Position numbers and translations under genes: made by a program | NCBI RefSeq assembly: GCF_039521925.1 | Contig: NZ_BAAACY010000053.1 | Location: 33,617-97,616, forward strand | DNA: 64,000 nucleotides | DNA from: Virgibacillus salarius | Lineage (GTDB): Bacteria > Bacillota > Bacilli > Bacillales > Amphibacillaceae | Reading direction: 5' to 3' | The notes under the pieces: generated by a model | What the model was told of the DNA's origin: nothing | Seen by the model: only the letters and a program-made list of their open reading frames with translations | The model's database searches: none | Part shown: positions 54,266 to 62,658 of the stretch, piece after piece | Numbering within the stretch: position 1 is the stretch's first letter | How the letters are laid out: each line of letters opens with the position of its first letter

Positions 54266-55123
54266 TTGGTGGAACTATTTATTGAGTCAGATAAGGAAGT
54301 CATTCGATTTTGTGAAAAGGTGCGGCAATACAATAAAAATATTAATCTGCACTGGAAAACTCATGAAGATTGGGGGAATCATCTGCAGTTTGAGGATCAA
54401 ATTCCAAACCATATGCTAACAGAGGCAATTGCAAAATCTTTAACAGATGTATTTATTTCTTATCGATTGAGCAACATGATATCAACCGTAATTGAAGAGT
54501 TTTATTATTTTACGAGTAAAGATGAGATGGAGGAAATTCTTGAATTAACCAATTGGATTATGTCGGGTGAAGATAAAGATAGCTTACTCGTAAGGAAAAA
54601 GGAGGATCCATATCAAGTATTGGAGTCATTGTTTATTGCAAATATAAAGGATACAGCAACCATACATTACGATTCTATTGTAAAGTTCCGATTGAAAGTA
54701 TTTCGCGATTATGTCATACACTATGTCGGGTTGGCTATTGATGAGTTTAAACGGGAAGAGGATCACCAAGAATTTGTGAATATGTTACGAGAGTACATTG
54801 CAAAGCGAGAGTCTATCGTTGATACTGTTCATGTTTTACAAGGGAAATCCTTCTCTTTTTTTAAACAAAATGGAAAACCTTTCTCGAAAATGGAACTTCG
54901 AATGCTCATGCAAAAAGAACCTTTATATATTGTTGGGTTGGATGAGGGTGAATTAAATTTGTCTCCGCTTGTGGCAATGGCTCCCAGAAATATATACATC
55001 TACGGGGATCATCCGTCTGAACCGAAGACACTTACCGTTATTAATGTATTTCAAGAGAAAGTAATGTTTAAACCATTTCATCATTTTCCATTTCCTTACT
55101 ATGTTAAGAACGAACAACATTAA
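54266..55123 (+). CDS. ytxC: YtxC, sporulation-associated protein
   Basis: 285 aa soluble protein with alpha-helical character; no catalytic motif visible. YtxC lies between dnaI and thrS in B. subtilis and is annotated as a putative sporulation protein. Here the siderophore cluster separates it from dnaI, while thrS still follows. Start TTG at 54266 or GTG at 54269, both served by GAGGGTGATG. Stretches YIVGLDEGELNLSPLVAMAPRNI are typical of the family end. Confidence 0.85.
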   Translation: MVELFIESDKEVIRFCEKVRQYNKNINLHWKTHEDWGNHLQFEDQIPNHMLTEAIAKSLTDVFISYRLSNMISTVIEEFYYFTSKDEMEEILELTNWIMSGEDKDSLLVRKKEDPYQVLESLFIANIKDTATIHYDSIVKFRLKVFRDYVIHYVGLAIDEFKREEDHQEFVNMLREYIAKRESIVDTVHVLQGKSFSFFKQNGKPFSKMELRMLMQKEPLYIVGLDEGELNLSPLVAMAPRNIYIYGDHPSEPKTLTVINVFQEKVMFKPFHHFPFPYYVKNEQH

Positions 55124-55126
55124 GAC

Positions 55127-55155
55127 TTGCTTTTCATTTATACTGAAGCTATAAT
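55127..55155 (+). promoter_or_regulatory. Promoter of thrS
   Basis: TTGCTT, 17 nt, TATAAT; transcription would start near 55162, at the head of the T-box leader. Confidence 0.75.
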
Positions 55156-55161
55156 ACAAAT

Positions 55162-55443
55162 TATATAATTATATGTTAAGCTACAGGTAATGATAAGGAC
55201 ATAATTCATTGATATGGTATGGAAAGAGAAGGAAGCCAGTGGCTGAAAGCTTCCAACTTACTAACAATGATTTACCACCTTTGAACCCTGCTATTGAATG
55301 AAAAAAAGTAAGTAGCAGCGTATCATCTGCGTTATGGATGTATGAAGCCGTAATATTTATTTTTGATACGGGAAATAGGGTGGAACCACGACGTGACCAA
55401 CGCTCGTCCCTTTGCTTAGATGCAAAGGGGACGAGCGTTTTTA
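55162..55443 (+). promoter_or_regulatory. T-box leader of thrS
   Basis: About 280-nt leader. The T-box AGGGTGGAACCACG (55377-55390) is present. A likely specifier is the ACC (Thr codon) at 55274-55276 (ACCACC makes the exact frame uncertain). The terminator AACGCTCGTCCC..TTGC/GCAA..GGGGACGAGCGTT with T run spans 55399-55443. Uncharged tRNA-Thr should bind and stabilise the antiterminator. Confidence 0.92.
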
Positions 55444-55465
55444 ATTTGAAAAAGGAGTGATAGCA

Positions 55466-57406
55466 ATGACTGAAGAACTAGCATTTATTTTTCCTGATGG
55501 AGCAGAAAAATCCTTTCCAGCAGGAACTACAGGTGAGGATATAGCTGCTTCTATTTCATCAGGATTGAAAAAGCAGGCATTGGCAGTAAAACTAGACGGG
55601 ATTCCATATGACCTAAGACGTGAATTGGACCATGGAGGAAAGATAGAAATTATTACGAATAAGGATGATGAGGGGATTGAAATCATGCGTCATTCGACAG
55701 CACATTTAATGGCGCAAGCAATAAAACGTCTGTATACTGATGTCAATTTTGGTGTCGGACCGGTTATCGAAGAAGGATTTTATTACGATATAGATATGGA
55801 GCATTCCATTACACCAGATGACCTCCCTAAAATAGAGAAAGAAATGAAGCGGATTGTCGATGAAGCTCTAGAGATTGAACGTATCGAAATTTCTCGTGAT
55901 GAAGCGAAGAAAATGTTCAAGGATGACCACTTAAAGCAAGAACTCATCGATGCAATACCTGAGCATGAGCAAGTAACGATTTACAAACAAGGCGAATTTT
56001 TTGATTTATGCAGAGGAATTCATGTTCCATCTACAAATAAAATTAAGGCATTTAAGCTACTTAGTATCTCTGGAGCTTATTGGCGTGGTGATAGCAATAA
56101 TCAACAGCTACAGCGAATTTATGGAACTGCTTTTGCCAAACAAAGTCAAGTCGATGAATATCTTCGTATTTTAGAGGAGCGAAAAGAACGTGACCACAGG
56201 AAGCTAGGTAAGGAATTGGATATCTTTACAGTTTCTCAGAAAGTTGGACAGGGTCTACCATTATGGCTTCCTAAAGGCGCAACGATTCGTCGTGTAATTG
56301 AACGCTATATTGTTGACTTAGAAGAGCGTCTCGGCTATGACCATGTATATACACCTGTATTAGGAAGTGTAGACTTATACAAAACGAGTGGACACTGGGA
56401 TCATTATCAAGATGACATGTTCCCAGAAATGAAAATGGATAATGAAGAATTAGTGCTCCGTCCAATGAATTGCCCGCATCATATGATGGTTTATAAAAAC
56501 CAATTATACAGTTATCGGAATCTGCCTGTACGAATTGCGGAATTAGGGACTATGCATCGCTATGAGATGTCAGGAGCTTTAGCAGGACTTCAACGCGTGC
56601 GAGCAATGACACTAAATGATGCCCACATTTTTGCCCGACCTGATCAGTTGAAGGATGAGTTTATTCGTGTTGTAGAGCTTGTCCAAAAAGTGTATGAGGA
56701 CTTCGGCATAAAGGATTATTATTTCCGTCTTTCCTATCGTGATCCGGAAGACAAAGAAAAATATGTAGATAATGATGCAATGTGGAATAAAGCGCAGGCG
56801 ATGCTAAAAGAGACAATGGAAGAAATGGAAGTTGATTATGTTGAGGCAGAAGGAGAAGCTGCTTTTTATGGTCCGAAGCTAGACGTGCAAGTAAAAACTG
56901 CTTTAGGTAAAGACGAAACACTGTCAACTGTACAGTTGGATTTTCATCTTCCAGAACGATTTGACTTAACGTATATTGGGGAAGATGGTAAAGAACACCG
57001 CCCTGTTGTTATTCACCGAGGTGTTGTATCGACAATGGAACGGTTTGTAGCATTTTTAATTGAAGAATATAAAGGGGCATTTCCAACATGGCTTGCACCA
57101 GTACAGGTTAAAGTGATTCCTGTTTCACCACGGGCTCATCTAGCGTATGCGAATCAAGTAGCCGATAAATTAAGACTTGACGGTGTACGTGTTACTGTCG
57201 ATGAACGAGATGAGAAAATTGGCTATAAGATTCGTGAAGCACAAACACAGAAAATACCATTTGCTCTCGTTTTAGGAGATAATGAAGTGAACGAAGATGC
57301 GGTTAATGTCCGTCGTTATGGTCAAAAAGAATCGGAAACGATTAGTTTTGAGACATTTACTAATTTAATAAAGCATGAGATAGCTAATAAAGTAATGAAC
57401 CGCTAA
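55466..57406 (+). CDS. thrS: Threonine-tRNA ligase
   Basis: 646 aa class II synthetase. N-terminal TGS domain (about 1-62), editing-type second domain with HSTAHLMAQAIKRLY and the zinc-binding CRGIHVPSTNKIKAF, then the catalytic core (motif 2 region FRIAELGTMHRYEMSGALAGL-like, HIFARPDQL) and an anticodon domain at the end. The frame opens at GTG 55457. AAAGGAGTG precedes the ATG at 55466, which gives MTEELAFIFPDG. Expression depends on the T-box leader. Confidence 0.97.
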   Translation: MTEELAFIFPDGAEKSFPAGTTGEDIAASISSGLKKQALAVKLDGIPYDLRRELDHGGKIEIITNKDDEGIEIMRHSTAHLMAQAIKRLYTDVNFGVGPVIEEGFYYDIDMEHSITPDDLPKIEKEMKRIVDEALEIERIEISRDEAKKMFKDDHLKQELIDAIPEHEQVTIYKQGEFFDLCRGIHVPSTNKIKAFKLLSISGAYWRGDSNNQQLQRIYGTAFAKQSQVDEYLRILEERKERDHRKLGKELDIFTVSQKVGQGLPLWLPKGATIRRVIERYIVDLEERLGYDHVYTPVLGSVDLYKTSGHWDHYQDDMFPEMKMDNEELVLRPMNCPHHMMVYKNQLYSYRNLPVRIAELGTMHRYEMSGALAGLQRVRAMTLNDAHIFARPDQLKDEFIRVVELVQKVYEDFGIKDYYFRLSYRDPEDKEKYVDNDAMWNKAQAMLKETMEEMEVDYVEAEGEAAFYGPKLDVQVKTALGKDETLSTVQLDFHLPERFDLTYIGEDGKEHRPVVIHRGVVSTMERFVAFLIEEYKGAFPTWLAPVQVKVIPVSPRAHLAYANQVADKLRLDGVRVTVDERDEKIGYKIREAQTQKIPFALVLGDNEVNEDAVNVRRYGQKESETISFETFTNLIKHEIANKVMNR

Positions 57407-57624
57407 ACGAACAAACATACAGGCCTGAGACATAACGAAAACGTCCTCTTCTATTTGTTGGTTCGACAATAGTTATTATAGTCCGATAGTATAGACTTCT
57501 GGGAGAACATGGCTGCATAAGCACCGTGCTCCAATAGATTCCGTGTTAGCTAAGGCATTTTCAACATTAATTGGGCTTTTGTTTTAACTTCGTATTTTTC
57601 CTATCTCCATTTATTAAGTCAAAT
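57407..57624. other. Intergenic region after thrS
   Basis: A GC-richer stretch (57540-57580) with GTGTTAGCTAAGGCA recalls rptC, but the match is weak. No gene is supported. Confidence 0.3.
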
Positions 57625-57665
57625 AGCCTATTCCTATTGATTTTGAAAGAGGAATAGGCTGTTTT
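57625..57665. terminator. Hairpin upstream of the kinase pseudogene
   Basis: 11-bp perfect stem AGCCTATTCCT/AGGAATAGGCT with a GTTTTAT tail. It is 220 bp from the thrS stop and may terminate thrS readthrough. Confidence 0.7.
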
Positions 57666-57826
57666 ATATGAAATTGGAGATATAGTGGGATGTAATAGTA
57701 AGAGGAAAAAACAAAAAGAAATAGAACTACTATATAAAGAGAAGAATTGATCTGTAGCTACCTGCTTATATGTGTAGAAATAGAGACGATAAATCTCCGA
57801 ATAAGTGAATAGGGGAGAGGACATGA

Positions 57827-58573
57827 GTGAAATTAATTAACCAAATTGCTGTTGGCAATACAGCTGAAGTTTATTTATTGGACAATAAAATTGTCAAGCT
57901 ATTTCATAAGAACATACCGAAAGAAACATCTGAGTACGAAGCAACGAAACAACGTATTGCTTTATAATGTGGGCTTCATGTTCCAACCGTATTGGATGTA
58001 ACAATCATTGATGGAAGACAAGCGATAATAATGGAATATATAAAGGGTAGTACGCTAGGGGAATTACTGGAAAAGGATAATAGTCTGTTGGTTGATTACA
58101 TTTCCATTTCGGTTGATATTCAACAAAACATACATGCTGTCATTGCAGATTCAATGGAAACAATGTCTGTAAAGTTACAGCGACAAATTGAATCAACTGA
58201 TTATTTAACGGACAATCAAAAGTTAAGGCTAATCCAAAAAATGAAATCAATCTCCTATGAACCTAAGCTTTGTCATGGAGATTACCATTTATTTAATCTG
58301 GTTAGCACAGCTAGTAACGTAACTATTTTAGATTGGGTTGACGCTAGTTCGGGGGATATCCGTGCCGATGTATATCGTACGTATCTTCTTTATTCACAAC
58401 TCTCAATGGAATTAGCAGATACGTATGTATCTTGTTATTGTGAAAAGAGTGGATTATCCATCGACGAAATTTTTCAATGGGCTCCTATCATTGCTGGTGC
58501 AAGACTATCAGAGAAAGTTTCTTCTGAAAATAATGAGCGACTTATTGCAATCGTGAACCAGTATTGTCCATGA
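57827..58573 (+). pseudogene. Aminoglycoside/choline phosphotransferase-family kinase, interrupted by a nonsense codon
   Basis: GTG at 57827 after GGGGAGAGG opens a frame coding MKLINQIAVGNTAEVYLLDN, then an in-frame TAA at 57965-57967 (codon 47). The same frame resumes without shift and runs to 58573. Kinase motifs lie downstream: LCHGDYHLFNL (catalytic loop) and ILDWVDASSGD (metal). A CAA to TAA change would explain the stop. The substrate of the ancestral enzyme is not known. If the downstream part is translated from an internal start, it lacks the nucleotide-binding lobe. Confidence 0.85.
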
Positions 58574-58736
58574 ATCGATTACACCAAGAATAGGGAATGA
58601 AGTGTGTAATGAAATTGAATGGAGTGGTCGCTAATATGAAATTCACTTATTTTTGCGCGTTGCTGGGCAACTGTAGCAAATGAATGTTATGATAAAATTA
58701 ATAGAGTTAGTACACAAAGGAGAAGGTTAAAAGAAA

Positions 58737-59027
58737 ATGGATAACGGCTTCTTTACAAAAGTTTATCAGTTAGTAGAAAAAATTCCAAAAGGACAAGTAG
58801 CTACTTACTCGCAAATCGCTCGAATTTTAGAGCAACCTCATAATGCAAGGGTAGTAGGATGGGCCATGAATAAGGCACCTCAAGGACTACCATGTCATAG
58901 AGTTGTAAAGAAATCTGGAGAATTAGCCCCTAATTTTCTCAATCAAAGGACATTGCTTGAACAAGAGGGAGTTGCCTTTGATAAAAAAGGACGAGTAGTA
59001 TTAACTAGCTGTAATTGGAATTTCTAA
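58737..59027 (+). CDS. MGMT/ATL-type DNA-binding domain protein
   Basis: 96 aa, equal to the C-terminal domain of O6-alkylguanine-DNA alkyltransferases. The active-site stretch GLPCHRVVKKSG retains Cys, unlike ATL proteins that have Trp or Ala; helix ARVVGWAMNKAP provides the arginine finger equivalent. AAAGGAGAAGG precedes the ATG. It probably repairs or flags alkylated guanine, but short forms vary in activity. It stands alone before the L20 leader. Confidence 0.85.
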   Translation: MDNGFFTKVYQLVEKIPKGQVATYSQIARILEQPHNARVVGWAMNKAPQGLPCHRVVKKSGELAPNFLNQRTLLEQEGVAFDKKGRVVLTSCNWNF

Positions 59028-59058
59028 TACGATGATATAAATTTCTTATTGATCTTTT

Positions 59059-59090
59059 TTGACAGTTTCTTTTATTTGTGTTACTATAAT
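59059..59090 (+). promoter_or_regulatory. Promoter of infC-rpmI-rplT
   Basis: TTGACA, 17 nt, TACTAT (or 20 nt to TATAAT). Strong -35. Confidence 0.7.
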
Positions 59091-59095
59091 TAAGT

Positions 59096-59231
59096 TGAAA
59101 ATAATTGAATGATCTGAGACAAGTAGAAGCACCCGCTTCTCACCTGATTGACGCCTGTTGGTAGTTGACTGGTTCCGACTCTTATATAAACGATTGGAGA
59201 CGTGTGGGTGCATATATGCCCGCACTTTTTT
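59096..59231 (+). promoter_or_regulatory. L20 leader (ribosomal protein L20 autoregulatory RNA)
   Basis: Contains CACCCGCTTCTCACC, TGATTGACGCCTGTTGG and GACTGGTTCC, typical of the Bacillus infC leader, then a terminator GTGTGGGTGC/TGCCCGCAC with TTTTTT (59202-59231). L20 binding promotes termination and limits the operon. Confidence 0.88.
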
Positions 59232-59287
59232 CATGATAAAATTGACTTGTCGATAATGATCACAGCGTTAAACTTTTTTGGAGGTGG

Positions 59288-59809
59288 ATGATAATTAGCA
59301 AAGATATGAATGTCAATGAAAAAATTCGTGCAAGAGAAGTACGGTTAATTGATTCAAATGGAGATCAGCTTGGCGTGAAATCTCGTCATGAGGCATTAGA
59401 GATAGCGCAAACGAGAAATCTTGATCTAGTGCTTGTTGCTCCAAATGCAAAACCGCCAGTATGTCGTATTATGGACTATGGGAAATACCGCTTTGAGCAA
59501 CAGAAAAAAGAAAAAGAAGCACGTAAAAAGCAGAAAGTAATTAATGTCAAAGAAGTTCGCTTTACGCCTGGAATTGGTGACCATGATTTTGAAACGAAGC
59601 TAAAAAATGCTCGTAAATTTTTAGAAAAAGGCGATAAAGTAAAGGCTGCTGTTCGTTTTCGTGGACGTGCAATTACACACAAAGAGCTCGGCAGGGAAGT
59701 TTTAGATCGATTTGCTGAAGAAGTAAAAGATATTGCGACTATTGAGACGAAGCCAAAGATGGAAGGTCGTAATATGTTTATGATGCTTGCACCAGTGAAC
59801 GAAAAGTAA
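59288..59809 (+). CDS. infC: Translation initiation factor IF-3
   Basis: About 171-173 aa. N-domain RAREVRLIDSNGDQLGVKS and the linker are followed by the C-domain with ITHKELGREVLDRF and APKMEGRNM-like TKPKMEGRNMFMMLAP. Starts are ambiguous: ATG at 59288 sits only about 3 nt after GGAGG, whereas ATA 59291 or ATT 59294 (the Bacillus-type non-AUG start) has better spacing; ATG 59306 lacks a site. The coordinates keep the ATG. Stop at 59809. Confidence 0.95.
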   Translation: MIISKDMNVNEKIRAREVRLIDSNGDQLGVKSRHEALEIAQTRNLDLVLVAPNAKPPVCRIMDYGKYRFEQQKKEKEARKKQKVINVKEVRFTPGIGDHDFETKLKNARKFLEKGDKVKAAVRFRGRAITHKELGREVLDRFAEEVKDIATIETKPKMEGRNMFMMLAPVNEK

Positions 59810-59870
59810 ATATACAGTTAAGAAGAAACTGTCAAATCAACAAAGCTGATGTTATAAGGAGGAAATCAAC

Positions 59871-60068
59871 ATGCCAAAAATGAAAACCCATAAAGGTTCT
59901 CAAAAACGCTTTAAGAAAACAGGTACTGGAAAACTAAAACGTGCACATGCTTACACAAGCCATATGTTCGCACATAAGTCTCAAAAACAAAAACGTAAAC
60001 TACGTAAAAGTGCTACAGTATCTGCTGGTGATTTCAAACGAATTAAAACAATGCTTCCATATAAATAA
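59871..60068 (+). CDS. rpmI: Ribosomal protein L35
   Basis: 65 aa, highly basic: MPKMKTHKGSQKRFKKTGTGKLKR. Standard length. AAGGAGGAAATC precedes the ATG. Middle gene of infC-rpmI-rplT. Confidence 0.98.
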   Translation: MPKMKTHKGSQKRFKKTGTGKLKRAHAYTSHMFAHKSQKQKRKLRKSATVSAGDFKRIKTMLPYK

Positions 60069-60131
60069 GCATTACTATGTCAACTATTGATTTTTAAACT
60101 TTATTTTGATTTGTATTAGGAGGGAATTATT

Positions 60132-60488
60132 ATGCCACGTGTAAAAGGTGGAACAGTAACGCGTAAACGTCGTAAACGCGTCCTTAAACTAGCTAAAGGT
60201 TATTATGGTTCGAAGAGAACGTTATTTAAAACAGCAAAACAACAAGTAATGAAGTCTGGTCAATATGCTTATCGTGACCGTAAACAGAAAAAACGTGAAT
60301 TCCGTAAGCTTTGGATTTCTCGTATTAATGCAGCAGCTCGTCTAAATGATATGTCTTACAGCAAGCTAATGCATGGTTTGAAAGTTGCTGGAATCGATAT
60401 TAATCGTAAAATGCTTTCTGACCTAGCTGTACATGATGAAAAAGCATTCTCTCAACTTGTAACAAAGGCGAAAGAAGCTTTAAAATAA
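60132..60488 (+). CDS. rplT: Ribosomal protein L20
   Basis: 118 aa, basic, begins MPRVKGGTVTRKRRKRVLKLAKGYYGSK. It binds 23S rRNA early in 50S assembly and its own leader RNA upstream of infC to repress the operon. AGGAGGGAAT precedes the ATG. Confidence 0.98.
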   Translation: MPRVKGGTVTRKRRKRVLKLAKGYYGSKRTLFKTAKQQVMKSGQYAYRDRKQKKREFRKLWISRINAAARLNDMSYSKLMHGLKVAGIDINRKMLSDLAVHDEKAFSQLVTKAKEALK

Positions 60489-60534
60489 ATCGAAAAGAAT
60501 CCATCTAAGGTATGGATTAGTAATAAGTATTAGG

Positions 60535-60580
60535 AAAAGACCAAATACTGCAATAATCGCAGAATTTTGGTCTTTTTTTT
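60535..60580 (+). terminator. Terminator of infC-rpmI-rplT
   Basis: AAAAGACCAAAT..CTGC/GCAG..ATTTTGGTCTTTT stem (about 15 bp with one bulge), followed by a T8 run. Confidence 0.9.
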
Positions 60581-60583
60581 AAA

Positions 60584-60874
60584 ATGAAAATTGAAAGTTG
60601 GTTGAGGGAATTGGCAAGTTTTATACCATATTTAATAGGTGTTAATGCAATTACTTTTTTGTTTATGGGATTGGATAAGCAAAAGGCAAAACAGCAAAAA
60701 TATCGGATTCCGGAACGTACATTTTGGCTGCTTGCGCTTATAGGTGGATCGATAGGCGCTTGGCTGGGGATGCAGTCGTTCCGTCACAAAACAAAACATC
60801 GATCTTTTGTTATTGGCATACCAGCTCTATTCCTAGCCCAAGTAGTAATAATAATTAGCTATTCCTTCCTCTAG
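60584..60874 (+). CDS. ysdA: YsdA-like DUF1294 membrane protein
   Basis: 96 aa, three hydrophobic segments. DUF1294 pattern: NAITFLFMGLDKQKAKQQKYRIPERTFWLLALIGGSIGAWLGM then FRHKTKH. Function unknown. It follows rplT as in B. subtilis. The ATG lies 4 nt after the terminator T run with no ribosome site. TTG 60602 or 60611 are alternatives but also have poorly spaced sites, so the start is uncertain. Confidence 0.85.
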   Translation: MKIESWLRELASFIPYLIGVNAITFLFMGLDKQKAKQQKYRIPERTFWLLALIGGSIGAWLGMQSFRHKTKHRSFVIGIPALFLAQVVIIISYSFL

Positions 60875-60962
60875 ATGTCATAAAGGCTCGTCTCTTGTCA
60901 TATACATGTACTAATGCGCGTCCTAGCGTTTATAATAGCACAGCATGAGGAGGAGGCGGGTT

Positions 60963-61547
60963 ATGGAGGGCTTCGGAAATTATTTAATGGCTGTTATGGA
61001 GACAGGGGGGTTATTTGCTCCTTTATTGTTTATTAGTTTTCATTTATTAAGGCCCTTATTTTTTCTTCCAGTAGTTTTTATTTGCATCTCAGGCGGAATT
61101 CTTTTTGGAGCGGTAGCAGGTACATTATATTCCTTAATTGGGATCACCTTATCCAGTATTTTATTTTATTTCATTGTAAATAAAATGCCAAAATCAATAA
61201 AGAAATTTATGAAGTTAAAATCAAAAATAGTTGGCCAACGATCCGCATTTACAACTTCACAAATCGCACTACTACGACTAATTCCATTTATACACTTTCA
61301 TTTACTATCATTATGTCTATTAGAGGTATCAGCTGGATTTAAAGATTACACGAAATCATCCTTATTATCTAACATTCCATTGGCATTCGTATATACTTCC
61401 ATTGGCCAATGGATTTCGAATTTAACTCCTCTTTATATCTTCGTGTTTCTAGTTGTATTGCTACCATTTCTTTATTTACTGCGTAGAAAGGAAATTATAA
61501 TTAAATGGCAAGAATTCTTCCCTGTCCATACAAAAGAAAGTATATGA
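60963..61547 (+). CDS. ytxB: TVP38/TMEM64 (DedA-like) membrane protein, YtxB type
   Basis: 194 aa, about six membrane segments. VTT-domain features: PVVFICISGGILFGAVAGTLYSLIG, the Arg-containing ALLRLIPFIHFHL, and a C-terminal hydrophobic helix. Family members may scramble or transport phospholipid-linked substrates; function here unknown. The frame opens at 60945. AGGAGGAGG precedes the ATG at 60963. Confidence 0.85.
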   Translation: MEGFGNYLMAVMETGGLFAPLLFISFHLLRPLFFLPVVFICISGGILFGAVAGTLYSLIGITLSSILFYFIVNKMPKSIKKFMKLKSKIVGQRSAFTTSQIALLRLIPFIHFHLLSLCLLEVSAGFKDYTKSSLLSNIPLAFVYTSIGQWISNLTPLYIFVFLVVLLPFLYLLRRKEIIIKWQEFFPVHTKESI

Positions 61548-61558
61548 TTCATGATTAG

Positions 61559-61594
61559 CGGCACACACGATGAATAAATGATGTGTGCCGTTTA
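61559..61594. terminator. Bidirectional terminator between ytxB and ysdB
   Basis: CGGCACACA/TGTGTGCCG, 14-nt loop, then TTTAAT. It serves the converging transcripts. Confidence 0.75.
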
Positions 61595-61978
61595 ATCCAT
61601 TATAAATAATTTATTGATTGGATGTTTCCACTCAATATCTGCATATGGGTAACGAATTAATATCTCTTTTTCTAAGAAATATAAATCATCTCTTGTCAAT
61701 CCTCGTAACTCTAAAGAGTCTTTAACTGTTACGTGAATATTAACAACCTCAAATGCATCTTCTGTTGTTCCTACGTACTTCTCTCCTTCAAACAAGCAGC
61801 CTTTATATACGAATTGAACATTCTTTTTACTGTTATTTGGTTCATCCAAAAAATAAAACTTATGCTCAGCTTTTGCAATAAGAAGTCGTCGTTGAGGATT
61901 TCTATAGTATTGTACCCACGTATATATGAGTAGTGCAAGTGCAATAAAGATAAGAATGCGAAATAAAATTACGATCAT
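61592..61978 (-). CDS. ysdB: YsdB, single-pass membrane protein
   Basis: 128 aa with an N-terminal helix (ILFRILIFIALALLIYTWV) and a cytoplasmic domain containing YRNPQRRLLIAKAEHKFYFLD. YsdB is in the sigma-W regulon of B. subtilis; function unclear. AGGGAGACGG precedes the ATG at 61978. Its orientation opposes its neighbours, as in B. subtilis. Confidence 0.88.
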   Translation of the reverse strand: MIVILFRILIFIALALLIYTWVQYYRNPQRRLLIAKAEHKFYFLDEPNNSKKNVQFVYKGCLFEGEKYVGTTEDAFEVVNIHVTVKDSLELRGLTRDDLYFLEKEILIRYPYADIEWKHPINKLFIMD

Positions 61979-62091
61979 ACAACCGTCTCCCTGATTATTA
62001 TTACCCTATTATACGTACTATACTGTTCGTAGGTTTCACTATTTTTATGGATTCATGATACAATCGTAAAAAAGAGAAAAGAGGGGACAAA

Positions 62092-62577
62092 TTGAATTGG
62101 AAAGAATTATACAATATGCAAACAGAATTAGATAGTTATATCGAAAAAAACAATAACATTAAGAAAGAAGAGGTATTTAAAGATAAGGTTTTAGCACTAC
62201 TAGTTGAACTAGGAGAGTTAGCAAATGAAACTAGATGTTTTAAGTTTTGGAGTAATAAACCTAGAAGTGAAAAATCAGTAATTTTGGAAGAATATGTAGA
62301 TGGTATTCATTTTATCTTGTCTTTAGGTATAACGAAAGGGTACTACTATCAAGGAGAGGCTCTCCCCAGTGTAGATGAAACGGAGACAGAATTATTCTTA
62401 CGTATGTTTACAGTCTGTGATGCATTCTACCGAGATCAAAATGAATATACATATGATCAACTATGGAGAACGTACTTACAGTTAGGTAGTGCACTAGGTT
62501 TTTCTGAAAAAGATGTTAAGCATGCATATTTAGAAAAAAATAAGGTAAATTATACCCGGCAGCATGAAGGCTACTAG
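62092..62577 (+). CDS. Dimeric dUTPase, MazG-like superfamily
   Basis: 161 aa all-alpha NTP pyrophosphatase, expected to hydrolyse dUTP to dUMP and pyrophosphate. The metal-binding helices show LLVELGELANETRCFKFW and EEYVDGIHFILSLG, with a charged YLEKNKVNYTRQ end. Start TTG at 62092 with GAGGGGAC about 5 nt upstream. It lies between ysdB and ysdC and is often there in Bacillaceae other than B. subtilis. Confidence 0.88.
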   Translation: MNWKELYNMQTELDSYIEKNNNIKKEEVFKDKVLALLVELGELANETRCFKFWSNKPRSEKSVILEEYVDGIHFILSLGITKGYYYQGEALPSVDETETELFLRMFTVCDAFYRDQNEYTYDQLWRTYLQLGSALGFSEKDVKHAYLEKNKVNYTRQHEGY

Positions 62578-62658
62578 GACTAATGACGATCAAATATTTT
62601 GTACTTTCTGCCAATGAAGGTATAATAAATATATATCAAGTTATGAGGTGATGTACAT

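Noticed and set aside
57567..57824. 85-aa minus-strand frame before the kinase pseudogene
   Set aside because: Runs through a terminator hairpin, Ser/Tyr/Phe-rich composition typical of antisense of AT-rich DNA, no ribosome site.
57965..57967. In-frame TAA as a recoding site
   Set aside because: TAA is not used for selenocysteine or pyrrolysine, and no frameshift or stop-readthrough signal is visible; a simple nonsense mutation is enough.
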